Source of the DNA: Bradyrhizobium erythrophlei
GTDB lineage: Bacteria > Pseudomonadota > Alphaproteobacteria > Rhizobiales > Xanthobacteraceae
Reading direction: 5' to 3'
Assembly: GCF_900129425.1 (NCBI RefSeq)
Contig: NZ_LT670817.1
Location: forward strand, 1,302,001 to 1,366,000
DNA: 64,000 nucleotides
In this document: piece by piece, positions 7,907 to 15,968 of the stretch
How positions within the stretch are numbered: the stretch's first letter is position 1
Layout of the letters: every line of letters starts with the position of its first letter
Notes under the pieces: model-generated
Told to the model about the DNA's origin: nothing
The model's input: the letters and a program-made list of their open reading frames with translations, nothing else
Databases searched by the model: none
Translations under genes and position numbers: made by a program

Positions 7907-9079
7907 ATGACTGCAGCAAAGCCCGCTTTGCGGCCCAACGTGCCGCATTTTTCCTCCGGCCCCTGTGCCAAGCGCCCCGGCTGGAACCCGCAAAATCTCA
8001 AGGACGCCGCGCTGGGCCGTTCGCATCGCGCGAAAATCGGCAAGGCCAGGCTCAAGCTCGCGATCGATCTGACGCGCGAAGTGCTTGAGGTCCCCGCCGA
8101 CTACAAGATCGGCATCGTGCCGGCGTCCGATACCGGCGCGGTCGAAATGGCGCTGTGGTCGCTGCTTGGCGCGCGGCCGGTGACCACGATTGCCTGGGAA
8201 TCCTTCGGCGAAGGCTGGGTCAGCGACATCGTCAAGGAATTGAAGCTCAAGGACGTCACGCGGCTGCATGCCGGCTATGGCGACATTCCCGATCTCTCCA
8301 AGGCCGATCCGGCTTCCGACATCGTCTTCACCTGGAACGGCACCACTTCGGGCGTGCGCGTGCCCAATGCCGACTGGATCAGCGCCGATCGAGAGGGCCT
8401 CACCATCTGCGACGCCACCTCGGCGGCGTTCGCCCAAAAACTCGACTGGGCCAAGCTCGATGTGGTGACGTTCTCGTGGCAGAAGGCGCTCGGCGGCGAG
8501 GCCGCGCATGGCATGCTGGTGCTCAGCCCGCGCGCGGTGGCGCGGCTCGAAAGCTACACGCCGGCCTGGCCGCTGCCGAAGATCTTCCGCATGACCAAGG
8601 GCGGCAAGCTCAACCAGGGCATCTTCGAAGGCGAAACCATCAACACGCCGTCGATGCTGTGCGTCGAGGATTATCTCGACGCGCTGAACTGGGGCAAGTC
8701 GGTCGGCGGCCTCAAGGCCCTGATCGCGCGCGCCGACGCCAACACCAAGGTGCTCGCCGACTGGAAGGCGAAGACGCCGTGGATCGATTTCCTGGCCAAG
8801 GACCCGGCTGTTCGGTCGAACACCTCGGTGTGCATGAAGGTGGTCGATCCCGCGATCACGTCGCTGACGGCGGACGCGCAGTCGGATTTTGCCAAGAAGC
8901 TGGTCGCCCTGGTGGAGAAGGAAGGCGCGGGCTACGATTTCGCGCATTATCGCGATGCGCCGGCCGGCCTGCGCATCTGGTGCGGCGCCACGGTGGAAGC
9001 CAGTGACGTCGCGCTGCTGACGCAGTGGATCGACTGGGCCTTCGCGGAAACCAAATCCACGCTCGCCAAGGCGGCGTAA
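7907..9079 (+). CDS. serC: phosphoserine aminotransferase
   Basis: PLP enzyme converting 3-phosphohydroxypyruvate and glutamate to phosphoserine and 2-oxoglutarate in serine synthesis (and the equivalent step of PLP synthesis); cytoplasmic. 390 residues, the size of the alphaproteobacterial form. It starts MTAAKPALRPNVPHFSSGPCAKRPGW, with FSSGPCAKRPGW typical of this branch, carries IVPASDTGAVEMALWSLLG, and has the Schiff-base lysine in FSWQKALGGEAAHG (Lys193). The start at 7907 follows GGAAGGA inside a leader hairpin, which suggests translational control. It lies 150 bp before serA with a repeat between; the two form the serine operon. Confidence 0.96.
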   Translation: MTAAKPALRPNVPHFSSGPCAKRPGWNPQNLKDAALGRSHRAKIGKARLKLAIDLTREVLEVPADYKIGIVPASDTGAVEMALWSLLGARPVTTIAWESFGEGWVSDIVKELKLKDVTRLHAGYGDIPDLSKADPASDIVFTWNGTTSGVRVPNADWISADREGLTICDATSAAFAQKLDWAKLDVVTFSWQKALGGEAAHGMLVLSPRAVARLESYTPAWPLPKIFRMTKGGKLNQGIFEGETINTPSMLCVEDYLDALNWGKSVGGLKALIARADANTKVLADWKAKTPWIDFLAKDPAVRSNTSVCMKVVDPAITSLTADAQSDFAKKLVALVEKEGAGYDFAHYRDAPAGLRIWCGATVEASDVALLTQWIDWAFAETKSTLAKAA

Positions 9080-9097
9080 GTTTCTTGTTCACCTCGC

Positions 9098-9218
9098 CCC
9101 GTTCTTACGGGGAGAGGGAGAAGTAAATCGTTCCGCGACTTTCACCCCACCCCGGCGCTACGCGTCGACCCCAAGAGCGAGCTTCGCTCGTCTCGCCCCC
9201 TCCCAGGGGAGGGAGAAG
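9098..9218. repeat. intergenic palindromic repeat between serC and serA
   Basis: Contains CCCCGTTCTTACGGGGAGAGGG, a hairpin-forming unit, then the palindrome AGCGAGCTTCGCTCGTCTCG (9176-9195) and a second G+C-rich arm CCCCCTCCCAGGGGAGGG. The central palindrome recurs at 26575-26594, within a similar repeat. It is a dispersed Bradyrhizobium-type repeat and not coding. Confidence 0.7.
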
Positions 9219-9229
9219 GATCAACCTCC

Positions 9230-10819
9230 ATGCCCAAACCCAAAGTTCTCATTTCCGACGCACTCTCTCCCGCTGCGGTGCAGATCTTCAAGGACCGCGG
9301 CATCGAGGTCGATTTTCAGCCCAATCTCGGCAAGGACAAGGACAAGCTCGCCGAGATCATCGGCAATTACGACGGCCTCGCGATCCGTTCCGCCACCAAG
9401 GCCACCGCCAAGATCATCGAAAAGGCGACGCGGCTGAAAGTCATCGGCCGCGCCGGGATCGGCGTCGACAATGTCGAGATACCGGCCGCGACCGCCAAGG
9501 GCATCATCGTGATGAACACGCCGTTCGGCAATTCTATCACCACGGCCGAACACGCCATCACCCTGATGCTGGCGCTGGCGCGCGAAATTCCGCAGGCCGA
9601 TGCCTCCACGCAGGCCGGCAAGTGGGAGAAGAATCGCTTCATGGGGGTCGAGATCACCGCCAAGACGCTGGGCGTGATCGGCTGCGGCAACATCGGTGCG
9701 ATCGTCGCCGACCGCGCGCTTGGCCTGCGCATGAAAGTGATCGCGTTCGACCCGTTCCTGTCGCCGGAGCGCGCCAGGGATATCGGTGTCGAGAAAGTCG
9801 AACTCGACGATCTGTTCAAGCGCGCCGATTTCATCACGCTGCATACGCCGCTCACCGAAAAGACAAAAAACATCATCGATGCGGCGGCGCTGGCCAAGAT
9901 GAAGAAGGGCGTGCGCATCATCAATTGCGCGCGCGGCGGTCTGGTTGACGAGCAGGCGCTGGTCGATGCGCTCAATTCCCGGCAGGTCGCCGGTGCCGCG
10001 TTCGACGTCTTCGTCGAGGAGCCGGCCACGTCAAACGTGCTGTTCGGCCATCCCAACGTGATCTGCACCCCGCATCTGGGAGCTGCCACCACCGAAGCCC
10101 AGGAGAACGTCGCGCTGCAGGTCGCCGAGCAGATGTCGGACTATCTTTTGACCGGCGCGATTTCCAACGCGGTCAACTTCCCCTCGATCACGGCCGAAGA
10201 GGCGCCCAAGCTGAAGCCGTTCATCGAGCTTGCCGAAAAGCTCGGCTCGTTCGCGGGCCAGCTCACCGAGACCGGCATCCTCAAGGTGCAGATCACCTAT
10301 GAGGGCCACGTTGCCGAAATGAAGATCAAGGCGCTGACCTCGGCGGTGCTGTCGGGCCTGCTGCGGCCGATGCTGGGCGACGTCAACGTCGTCTCCGCGC
10401 CTGTCGTCGCCAAGGAACGCGGCATGGTGGTCGACGAGATCGTGCGCGCGGCGCAGAGCGACTACGAGAGCCTGATCACGGTCACTGTCGTCACCGAGCG
10501 GCAGGAGCGTTCGGTGTCGGGCACGGTCTATGCCGACGGCAAGCCGCGGCTGGTCGATATCAAGGGCATCCGGGTCGACGCCGAGTTCGGCAAGTCGATG
10601 ATCTACGTCACCAATGAGGACAAGCCGGGATTCATCGGCCACTTCGCCGGCCTGCTCGGCGATGCCAGGATCAACATCGCGACCTTCCATCTTGGCCGCA
10701 ACAAGCCGGGCGGCGACGCCATCGCGCTGGTCGAGGTCGACGGCGCGGTGCCTTCAGCGGTGCTCGCCAAGGTGCAGGCGCTGCCGCAGGTCAAGCAGGC
10801 CAAGGCGCTGACCTTTTAA
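9230..10819 (+). CDS. serA: D-3-phosphoglycerate dehydrogenase
   Basis: First step of serine synthesis: NAD-dependent oxidation of 3-phosphoglycerate. 529 residues, the long form with catalytic, intervening and ACT domains. The NAD motif GVIGCGNIGAIVAD is at about 148-161; the catalytic triad is visible as Arg235 (NCARGG), Glu264 (VEEP) and His282 (PHLGA). The C-terminal ACT domain (about 457-529) starts MIYVTNEDKPGFIGHFAGLLG and contains NIATFHLGRN; it is the usual serine-feedback module. The gene is followed by a strong terminator. A 99-bp segment of the ACT-coding region is duplicated at 12366-12464. Confidence 0.97.
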   Translation: MPKPKVLISDALSPAAVQIFKDRGIEVDFQPNLGKDKDKLAEIIGNYDGLAIRSATKATAKIIEKATRLKVIGRAGIGVDNVEIPAATAKGIIVMNTPFGNSITTAEHAITLMLALAREIPQADASTQAGKWEKNRFMGVEITAKTLGVIGCGNIGAIVADRALGLRMKVIAFDPFLSPERARDIGVEKVELDDLFKRADFITLHTPLTEKTKNIIDAAALAKMKKGVRIINCARGGLVDEQALVDALNSRQVAGAAFDVFVEEPATSNVLFGHPNVICTPHLGAATTEAQENVALQVAEQMSDYLLTGAISNAVNFPSITAEEAPKLKPFIELAEKLGSFAGQLTETGILKVQITYEGHVAEMKIKALTSAVLSGLLRPMLGDVNVVSAPVVAKERGMVVDEIVRAAQSDYESLITVTVVTERQERSVSGTVYADGKPRLVDIKGIRVDAEFGKSMIYVTNEDKPGFIGHFAGLLGDARINIATFHLGRNKPGGDAIALVEVDGAVPSAVLAKVQALPQVKQAKALTF

Positions 10820-10857
10820 AGAGCCCTGACGTTCTGAAATCGTCCGCACGACGAAGG

Positions 10858-10885
10858 AAAGGCCCGGCAAAGCCGGGCCTTTCTG
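10858..10885 (+). terminator. rho-independent terminator after serA
   Basis: Perfect 11-base stem AAAGGCCCGGC / GCCGGGCCTTT with an AAA loop, starting 39 bp after the serA stop. The A and T ends make it possibly active in both directions. Confidence 0.93.
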
Positions 10886-11062
10886 TTAACTATTTTTGTT
10901 GCTGGCTGTTCGAATGAGCCTGGTTGCTGGTAAACACCGCGGGCTCGGCGGTCCAGGCAGCGATCGCGAAACATCGATACCAAAGCCCAATATCGAAAGG
11001 CGCGCCGTTTTGGATAATCTGCGGCGGCGTTATAGAAAAGAAGTATCAGGGAGAGACCCTTA

Positions 11063-12271
11063 ATGAAGCGAGTCATGGATTCGGCGGCGTGCGCGCTTGC
11101 CGCTGCAATGCTTTTTGTTGCACCGTTTGCCCAGGCAGCCTCCAACAAGGTGGTGATCGGCGACATCGACGATATGTCGGGACTTTATGCCGACGTCATT
11201 GGCGAAGGCGGTGTTGAAGCCGTCAAGATGGCGATTGCGGATTTCGGCGGAACGGTGCTCGGCAACAAGGTCGAGTTTATGGTCACGGACCATCAGAATA
11301 AGCCCGACGTCGGCGCGCAGAAATTTCGTGAGTGGGCGGATCGCGATGGCCTGACCATGGTGCTTGGCGGTTCTAACACTGGCGTCAGCCTCGCCTTGGC
11401 GACTGTCGCGAAGGAAAAGAAAACGCCGTTCTTTGCGATCGGTGCAGCCGGCGCTTCGCTGACCGGCAAGGATTGTACGCCCTACACGATTCACTATGCG
11501 TACGACACCACGGCACTCGGCAACGGCACCGCCACAACCATGGTCAAGGAGGGCGGGAAAAGCTGGTTCTTCCTGACCGCCGACTACGCATTCGGAACCC
11601 AGCTTCAGGAAGCCGCCGCCAAGGTCGTCGAAGCCAATGGCGGCAAGGTGGTTGGCGCGGTGCGCGTGCCCCTCTCGGCATCGGACTTCTCAAGTTTCCT
11701 GCTTCAGGCCCAAAATTCGGGCGCCCAGGTCCTGGGCCTCGCCAACGCTGGAAACGACTTCACCAATTCGCTGAAAGCCTTTGACGAGTTCGGCCTGTCA
11801 AAGACCATGAAACCTGCGGCGTTGCTGGCTTTCCTCAGCGACATCCATGCGCTCGGACTGAAAACCGCACAAGGTCTTTACCTGACGACCGGCTGGTATT
11901 GGGACCTCAACGACAAGACCCGCGCATTCTCAAAGCGTTACTTCGAAAAGACGAAGCGCGAACCCACCATGAACCAGGCCGCCTACTATTCCGCCACGCT
12001 CACCTATCTCAACGCGGTCAAGGCCGCCAACAGTACCGACCCGGACAAGGTGATGGCCGAACTTCACAAGACGACAATCGACGACATGTTCGCGAGTGGC
12101 GGCAAGATCCGTGCGGATGGCCTGATGGAACACGAGATGTACATCATGCAGGTCAAGAAGCCGGAGGAGTCGAAATATCCCTGGGACTACTATCGTCTTG
12201 TGCAGACCATGTCGGGCGAGGAAGCGTTTGGAAAGCCTGGCGACTCGGCTTGCCCTTTGGTTACGCACTGA
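11063..12271 (+). CDS. ABC transporter substrate-binding protein, branched-chain amino-acid (LivK) type
   Basis: Periplasmic binding protein of the type I fold (Leu/Ile/Val-binding family), 402 residues. Signal peptide KRVMDSAACALAAAMLFVAPFAQAAS is followed by KVVIGDIDDMSGLYADVIGEGG, the usual first strand and ligand loop, and SNTGVSLALATVAKEKKTPFF and YDTTALGNGTATTMVKEGGKSW, typical of the urea/amide/aromatic subgroup in Bradyrhizobium. It stands alone: no LivH, M, G or F genes are adjacent, so it must use a transporter coded elsewhere. It lies between serA and a partial copy of serA, suggesting insertion. The ligand is unknown. Confidence 0.92.
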   Translation: MKRVMDSAACALAAAMLFVAPFAQAASNKVVIGDIDDMSGLYADVIGEGGVEAVKMAIADFGGTVLGNKVEFMVTDHQNKPDVGAQKFREWADRDGLTMVLGGSNTGVSLALATVAKEKKTPFFAIGAAGASLTGKDCTPYTIHYAYDTTALGNGTATTMVKEGGKSWFFLTADYAFGTQLQEAAAKVVEANGGKVVGAVRVPLSASDFSSFLLQAQNSGAQVLGLANAGNDFTNSLKAFDEFGLSKTMKPAALLAFLSDIHALGLKTAQGLYLTTGWYWDLNDKTRAFSKRYFEKTKREPTMNQAAYYSATLTYLNAVKAANSTDPDKVMAELHKTTIDDMFASGGKIRADGLMEHEMYIMQVKKPEESKYPWDYYRLVQTMSGEEAFGKPGDSACPLVTH

Positions 12272-12330
12272 CCGGTCGCGCAATCGGCCGAAATGCGATG
12301 GCCGCATATTCACCGATTTGACGCAGAAAA

Positions 12331-12364
12331 AAATGGCGAGCTGAAGAATATCAGCTCGCCATTT
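12331..12364 (+). terminator. stem-loop terminator after the LivK-type gene
   Basis: Perfect 14-base inverted repeat AAATGGCGAGCTGA / TCAGCTCGCCATTT with a 6-base loop, 60 bp after the stop. The T-run is short (ATTT), so termination could be in either direction. It abuts the serA fragment that starts two bases later. Confidence 0.8.
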
Positions 12365-12365
12365 C

Positions 12366-12488
12366 GGCGACTTCGCCGGTCTGCTCGGCGATGCCAGGAT
12401 CAACATCGCGACCTTCGATCCCGGCCGCAACAAGCGGGGCGGCGACGCCATCGCGCTGGTCGAGTCGATGGCGCACGGTCTGTGTTGA
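12366..12488 (+). pseudogene. serA 3' fragment (ACT-domain coding segment), partial duplication
   Basis: Positions 12366-12464 match serA 10637-10735 at 93 of 99 bases by eye, at a constant offset of 1729. It is still in frame: it reads GDFAGLLGDARINIATF and then GRNKRGGDAIALVES before a frame change, after one base is lost relative to serA, and a TGA at 12486-12488. No start, catalytic or NAD domain is present, so it is a remnant. Together with serA it forms a direct repeat bracketing the LivK-type gene. Whether it arose by insertion with target duplication or by loss of a second serA copy is not resolvable here. Confidence 0.85.
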
Positions 12489-12513
12489 GTAGAAGCGATG
12501 AACCCACCGCTGC

Positions 12514-13410
12514 TCACTCCTTCACCGCTCCCGTCAGCGACGAAACATAGTAGTCGACGAACAGCGAATAGAAGATCGCGACCGGCAGCGAGCCGAGCAG
12601 CGATCCCGCCATCAGCGCGCCCCACTGATAGACGTCGCCGGAAACGAGCTCGGTCAGGATCGCGACCGGAACCGTCTTGTTGGCGCTGCTCTGGATGAAG
12701 GCCAGCGCGTAGATGAACTCGTTCCACGACAGCGTGAAGCTGAAGATGCCGGCCGAAATCAATCCGGGCACGGCCAGCGGCAGCGTGATCCGCCATAAAA
12801 TCTGCAGACGGGTGGCGCCGTCGACCAGCGCGCATTCTTCCAGCTCGTACGGGATCGACTTGAAATAACCGATCAAGAGCCAGGTGCAGAACGGCACCAG
12901 GAAGGTCGGATACACCAGGATCAGCGCCAGCGGACTGTCGAACAATCCGAACTGAACCACCACGGTCGCCAGCGGAATGAACAGGATCGACGGCGGCACC
13001 AGATAAGCGAGATAAATTCCAAGCCCGACATAGGGGCTGCCTCGAAAACGCAAACGTTCGATGGCGTAGGCCGCCAGCGTGCTGGAGAACAGCGACAGGA
13101 AGGTGGCGCCGATCGCGACATACATCGTCGTCATCAGCCAGTGCGGATAGGCGGTCTCGAAAAAGAGATGCCTGATGTGCGCGAGCGTCGGCGACGAAAT
13201 CCAGAACGGATTATGGGCCTTGTAGTTGAGCAGTTCGGCATTCGGCTTGAATGACGTGATCGCCATCCAGTAGAACGGAAACAGCAGGATCACCACGAAG
13301 CAGGACAGCGGCAGATAGATCATCACCATCCGCCGCGCCCCCGAATCCCACGCCATCGTATCGGGCGTGGAAGTTGCGAGGTTGCCGGACTGCGCCACGG
13401 CCTCAGTCAT
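12514..13410 (-). CDS. carbohydrate ABC transporter permease (MalG/UgpE type)
   Basis: 298-residue inner-membrane permease with six membrane segments, the second permease of a CUT1-type sugar importer. After a hydrophilic N-terminus it shows MVMIYLPLSCFVVILLFPFYW (first helix) and the EAA loop EECALVDGATRLQILWRITLPLAVPGL, which docks the ATPase. The ATG at 13410 is chosen since it overlaps the upstream permease stop by 8 bases (translational coupling), with GGGAGAGAAC before it. Part of the - strand operon of binding protein, permease, permease. No ATP-binding subunit gene is in the operon. Confidence 0.94.
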   Translation of the reverse strand: MTEAVAQSGNLATSTPDTMAWDSGARRMVMIYLPLSCFVVILLFPFYWMAITSFKPNAELLNYKAHNPFWISSPTLAHIRHLFFETAYPHWLMTTMYVAIGATFLSLFSSTLAAYAIERLRFRGSPYVGLGIYLAYLVPPSILFIPLATVVVQFGLFDSPLALILVYPTFLVPFCTWLLIGYFKSIPYELEECALVDGATRLQILWRITLPLAVPGLISAGIFSFTLSWNEFIYALAFIQSSANKTVPVAILTELVSGDVYQWGALMAGSLLGSLPVAIFYSLFVDYYVSSLTGAVKE

Positions 13411-14359
13411 TGTTCTCTCCCTGCTGCCATTTGCGGCGGGCGAGGCCGAAGTAGCTGAACAGCGTCGCAAATACCAGGAACGGGATCATCGAGACCGCGA
13501 TCGCCGCGCCCTCGCCGAGTTCGCCGCCGGCAATGCCGCGCTGGAACGCCAATGTCGCCAGCAAATGAGTGGAATTGACGGGGCCGCCGCGGGTGATGGC
13601 GTAGACCAGCTGGAAGTCGGTAAAGGTGAAGATGATCGAGAACGTCATGACGATCGCCAGAATCGGCATCATCATCGGAAACGTGATGTAGCGAAAACGC
13701 TGCCACGCGCTGGCGCCGTCGAGCATCGCCGCTTCGTAGAGCGAAGGCGAGATGGTCTGCAGGCCGGCCAGCAGCGAAATCGCCACGAACGGAATGCCGC
13801 GCCAGATGTTGGCCGCGATCAGCGAGAACCGCGCCGGCCAGGGGCTGCCGAGGAAATCGATATTGGTGGTGCGGACGTGCAGCACGTCGACCAGGAGATA
13901 GGAGATGATGGAAAACTGCGGATCGTAGATCCACCAGAACGCCAGCGCCGACAGCACCGTCGGCACGATCCACGGCAGCAGCACCAGCGCCCGCAGGATG
14001 CTCTTGAACGGAAAATGGTTGTTCAGCAACAGCGCCAGCCAGAAGCCGAGCGCGAATTTTCCGAACGTGGCGACGGCGGTATAGAACACGCTGTAGAACA
14101 CCGCGTTCCACCACAACGGATCGGTCAAGAGGTACTGAAAATTCTCCAGACCGACAAAAACCCCGCGCCGGCCGATCGTGGTGTCGGTGAACGCCAGCCA
14201 GACGCCCAGCCCGAGCGGATAGGTGAGGAACACCAGCAGCAGCCCGATTGCGGGCGTCAGGCAGACCACGATCAGGAACGGCTTGTAGTCGAACAGCCGC
14301 GCCAGCCAGTGCGGCTGCCGCTGAATCGCACCTCGGGGAAGTGTCGTCGTTACGGACAT
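13403..14359 (-). CDS. carbohydrate ABC transporter permease (MalF/UgpA type)
   Basis: 318-residue inner-membrane permease, first permease of the same sugar importer. It opens with a cytoplasmic stretch MSVTTTLPRGAIQRQPHWLAR, then FLIVVCLTPAIGLLLVFLTYPLGLGVWL (helix 1), and carries the EAA loop YEAAMLDGASAWQRFRYITFPMMMP. Family hallmarks of the UgpA/MalF group are clear, such as NFQYLLTDPLWWNAVFYSVFYT. It lies 164 bp downstream of the binding-protein gene, with a palindromic repeat in between, and overlaps the next permease gene by 8 bases. Confidence 0.94.
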   Translation of the reverse strand: MSVTTTLPRGAIQRQPHWLARLFDYKPFLIVVCLTPAIGLLLVFLTYPLGLGVWLAFTDTTIGRRGVFVGLENFQYLLTDPLWWNAVFYSVFYTAVATFGKFALGFWLALLLNNHFPFKSILRALVLLPWIVPTVLSALAFWWIYDPQFSIISYLLVDVLHVRTTNIDFLGSPWPARFSLIAANIWRGIPFVAISLLAGLQTISPSLYEAAMLDGASAWQRFRYITFPMMMPILAIVMTFSIIFTFTDFQLVYAITRGGPVNSTHLLATLAFQRGIAGGELGEGAAIAVSMIPFLVFATLFSYFGLARRKWQQGENND

Positions 14360-14407
14360 ATCGTCGTCCCGAAAGTCTCGTTCAAAATGATGTCAATCGA
14401 ATTCCGT

Positions 14408-14522
14408 TGTCATTGCGAGGAGCCAACGGGTCGGCACGAAGCGCCGCCCGATGACAGGCTCCGCGACGAAGCAATCCATTTTACGTTGATCGATGGATTG
14501 CTTCGCTGCGCTCGCAATGACA
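14408..14522. repeat. REP-like nested inverted repeat between binding-protein and permease genes
   Basis: Outer arms TGTCATTGCGAG (14408-14419) and CTCGCAATGACA (14511-14522) are exact inverted repeats. Inner arms GAAGCAATCCAT (14468-14479) and ATGGATTGCTTC (14493-14504) are also exact. The unit can fold into one long hairpin in the mRNA between binding protein and permease. I know this sequence type as a dispersed repeat of Bradyrhizobium and relatives. Confidence 0.8.
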
Positions 14523-14523
14523 T

Positions 14524-15864
14524 TTAGCGCCGGAAATATCGCTTGGCGCGTCGCTCGGCTTCGGCGGCGGCGGCTTCCGGCGTCGCGGCGTCGGTCGCCA
14601 CCGATGCACACATCTGCACCAGGACATAGTCCGCGTTGACCGCGCCGGTCGCCGTTGAAATCGGGCCCTTGTAGCCATTCCAGTATTGATTCTTCATGGT
14701 GTCCTTGAAGATCCGCACCTTGGGATCGCCGGACCACACCGCGGCGTCGGCATAGGCGGCAAGCGGCTGCGCCCAGTAGCCGCTGTTGGCGTTGAGCCAC
14801 GGTTCGTACTGCTCGTGCTCCAGCATGAATTGCAGGAACGCCTTGGCGGCGTTCGGACAGGGACTGTGTCTGAACACCATGGCATTCAGGGTCAGGCCCG
14901 ACATCGGCGACGATTTGGCGAGGCCCATCGGCATGAACTGATGCATGGTATCGTCCGCAACCGGCCTGGTGGCGGGATCGTTCTTGAGCGAAAAATACAG
15001 CGAGACGCCGTTCGATGTCAGGGAGATGTCGCCGGCCGAATAGGCGCGGTTGTTGCTGACGTCATTCCACGACGGCGTCCCGGAAATGAAGGTGGGATAG
15101 AGCTGCTTGAGATATCCAAGCGCGGCAACGGTCTCTTTGCTGTTGATGATGACATTGCCTTCCTCGTCGAGCAGCGAGGCGCCGTGCGACCACAACAGCC
15201 AGTTGGAGAATCCGTTGCCGTCGCCGACCGCGTTGCCGAGGGCGAAGCCCGCGGGCTTGCCGGCTTTCTGCAGCTTCTGGCAAAGATCCAGGAATCCGGC
15301 GTGGTCGTCCGGCGCCTTCTCGAAGCCGGCGGCCTGGATCATCGATTTGCGATACACCAGAGGACCGCCGCTGGCGCCGAACGGCAATCCGATCCAGGCG
15401 TTGCTGTTGTGGCGCCTGCCGTATTTCTCGGCGAGAAACAGCCAGCCGCCGTAACGCTTGCCGAGGTAATCGGCGACGTCGGTCAGCTCAACCAGCTTGT
15501 CGACATAGATGTGAGGTGCGTCACCAAAACCGATGATGATGTCGGGGCCGGCGCCGCTGTTCGAGGTCACCGCGGTCTGCTGGTTGATGTCCTCCCACCC
15601 GACGAAATCGACCTTGACCTCGACGCCGGTCTTTTGCGTGAACTTCGCCGCATTGGCGCGGAACACATCCTCATCGGTCTGGACGAACCGCACCGGCCGC
15701 AGCATGCGCAGGCTCGCGCCTTTTTCGATCGCAAGCGGCGGTGCCGGGGTGTCGGTGACCTTGACCGCCGACGCCGCGGGCTGGGCCGAGGCGCCGGTCG
15801 CGGCCAGCGCCGCGGCAGACAACCCCAAGCCCAGCGCGCCACGGCGCGTGAAATCGCTCTTCAT
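14524..15864 (-). CDS. carbohydrate ABC transporter substrate-binding protein, Tat-exported
   Basis: 446-residue periplasmic sugar-binding protein (MalE/UgpB-like, cluster D). It begins MKSDFTRRGALGLGLSAAALA, a twin-arginine signal (TRRGALGLG), so it is probably exported folded. The mature part has RFVQTDEDVFRANAAKFTQKTGVEVKVDF, the typical first strand of this family, VTSNSGAGPDIIIGFGDAPHIY, and a C-terminal AFLQFMLEHEQYEPWL. The ATG at 15864 is chosen over a longer upstream frame because it starts the Tat signal and follows GGAGGACACC. First gene of the importer operon; the ligand is unknown. Confidence 0.93.
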   Translation of the reverse strand: MKSDFTRRGALGLGLSAAALAATGASAQPAASAVKVTDTPAPPLAIEKGASLRMLRPVRFVQTDEDVFRANAAKFTQKTGVEVKVDFVGWEDINQQTAVTSNSGAGPDIIIGFGDAPHIYVDKLVELTDVADYLGKRYGGWLFLAEKYGRRHNSNAWIGLPFGASGGPLVYRKSMIQAAGFEKAPDDHAGFLDLCQKLQKAGKPAGFALGNAVGDGNGFSNWLLWSHGASLLDEEGNVIINSKETVAALGYLKQLYPTFISGTPSWNDVSNNRAYSAGDISLTSNGVSLYFSLKNDPATRPVADDTMHQFMPMGLAKSSPMSGLTLNAMVFRHSPCPNAAKAFLQFMLEHEQYEPWLNANSGYWAQPLAAYADAAVWSGDPKVRIFKDTMKNQYWNGYKGPISTATGAVNADYVLVQMCASVATDAATPEAAAAEAERRAKRYFRR

Positions 15865-15898
15865 GGTGTCCTCCCTGTCTTCTTGCTGTGTTCGTGCA

Positions 15899-15931
15899 GT
15901 TGTTTCCTTGTTGTTTTCTTGTTGTTTTCTT
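15899..15931. repeat. 11-bp tandem repeat (three units) upstream of the sugar-binding protein gene
   Basis: GTTGTTTCCTT followed by two exact copies of GTTGTTTTCTT, 35 bp upstream of the ATG (on the - strand). It sits in the 5' leader between the dehydrogenase gene and the binding-protein gene; such a purine-rich leader (as read in the transcript) may affect translation, but this is inference. Confidence 0.7.
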
Positions 15932-15968
15932 GCACCCGGCGTTATTCGCCGATGAGTTTTGGCAGTGA

